Positions 63,350 through 64,000 of a DNA stretch of 64,000 bases are shown piece by piece. The notes under the pieces were generated by a model. It ran no database searches, was not told where the DNA came from, and saw only the letters and a program-made list of their open reading frames with translations. Within the stretch, counting starts at the first letter, position 1. Each line of letters starts with the position of its first letter. The stretch is from Lingula anatina (Eukaryota > Brachiopoda > Lingulata > Lingulida > Lingulidae), in the NCBI RefSeq assembly GCF_001039355.2, contig NW_019776154.1, positions 1 through 64,000 of the forward strand, in the 5' to 3' direction. The translations under genes and the position numbers were made by a program.

Positions 63350-64000
63350 AAAGGACTTACATACGATCCATTTTTATTTGCCACTTTAAATTACGGACAT
63401 GTAAAAATCGTTTTGGGTAGCGTTACTTTTTTGTACTGGAATTTAAAAACTATTTTTCGTGCTTTTTTACTCAGAGAAATCGATACCTATAAATAGTGCC
63501 CAAATAAATTAAAGATTCAAAATTTGTCAGTTTTTCCATTCAACTCTAAAATATCATCTATACTGTATATTTGTATATACACATTACGGTGTATGATATA
63601 GGCCGAGACGCAATGCTGAATTTTGGCAATTTGCACTGGAATGATCTGCACGCGTGACCAGAACCAACCTTGCATCTTTCTCAACGTGAACTCAATGTTT
63701 ATTCAATTTGCACGACATCTAAAAGCAATTTTTTAATCTGAAAATTAAGTAATCACGTAGATAATATGTTCTGAAAATTCAATACTTATTCAATGTTTAT
63801 TTCCGTCTTTGAGAGCAAACCGAAAACCGCCCAAAAAGTGCATTTAATTTATAAATTGTTCTTCAGTCTGAACAGAAAATAACACCAACAGTGTAGTTCA
63901 AAATTTTACTTTTACTTTCAAGTTTGAACATTATGATATACACATACTGAAAATAACATTATGGCGTGTAAAATAATCACACAACTGTAAAATGAAATGT
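63350..64000. other. Gene-poor stretch to window end
   Basis: I see no gene or recognised repeat. Confidence 0.6.

Noticed and set aside
62995-63496. Pro/His-rich ORFs at the minisatellite
   Set aside because: The 34-bp unit shifts frame each copy, and the frame crosses an N.

Overview
This is eukaryotic nuclear DNA, most likely from a marine invertebrate, with a mollusc or other lophotrochozoan as my best guess. The reasons are spliced genes with consistent GT-AG boundaries, AT-rich gene-poor intergenic DNA, many microsatellites and miniature inverted-repeat transposons (MITEs), a CR1/L2-like LINE fragment, and gene families typical of such animals (IL-17 receptor-like, short-chain collagen C4-like, ornithine decarboxylase-like). 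I cannot name the species. Four single-N gaps (3871, 11908, 57944, 63346) mark contig joins.

Layout. 1-2.3 kb: remnant of an uncharacterised mobile element, with a broken minus-strand ORF and eight copies of a 14-bp motif in mixed orientation. 2.3-20.5 kb: gene-poor DNA with MITEs, a long CA tract and a few weak minus-strand exon candidates. 20.5-32.9 kb: a minus-strand IL-17-receptor-like gene (five linked exons, 32081 down to 28620) and a second copy of its promoter and signal-peptide exon at 20.6 kb, interleaved with PIF/Harbinger-like elements, a LINE and several hairpin elements. 33.6-34.1 kb: LINE and SINE debris. 34.5-46.1 kb: a tandem duplication carrying two intact five-exon ODC-like genes (418 residues each). 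46.9-58.9 kb: a second tandem duplication carrying two intact six-exon short-chain collagen genes (425 and 423 residues). 59-64 kb: dispersed repeats, a possible spliced noncoding RNA and a 34-bp minisatellite.

The most interesting coding observation is the ODC-like pair. Both keep the PLP lysine and most residues of the antizyme-binding element, but both have lost the residues equivalent to Ser200, Arg277, Cys360 and Asp361 of animal ODC and lack the C-terminal degradation tail. They look like inactive, antizyme-inhibitor-like or otherwise repurposed proteins. Three neighbouring loci were each duplicated locally (IL-17R exon 1, ODC-like, collagen), and the paired copies give natural empty sites that define several transposon insertions. 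All exon models were read by eye; no search or alignment program was run.
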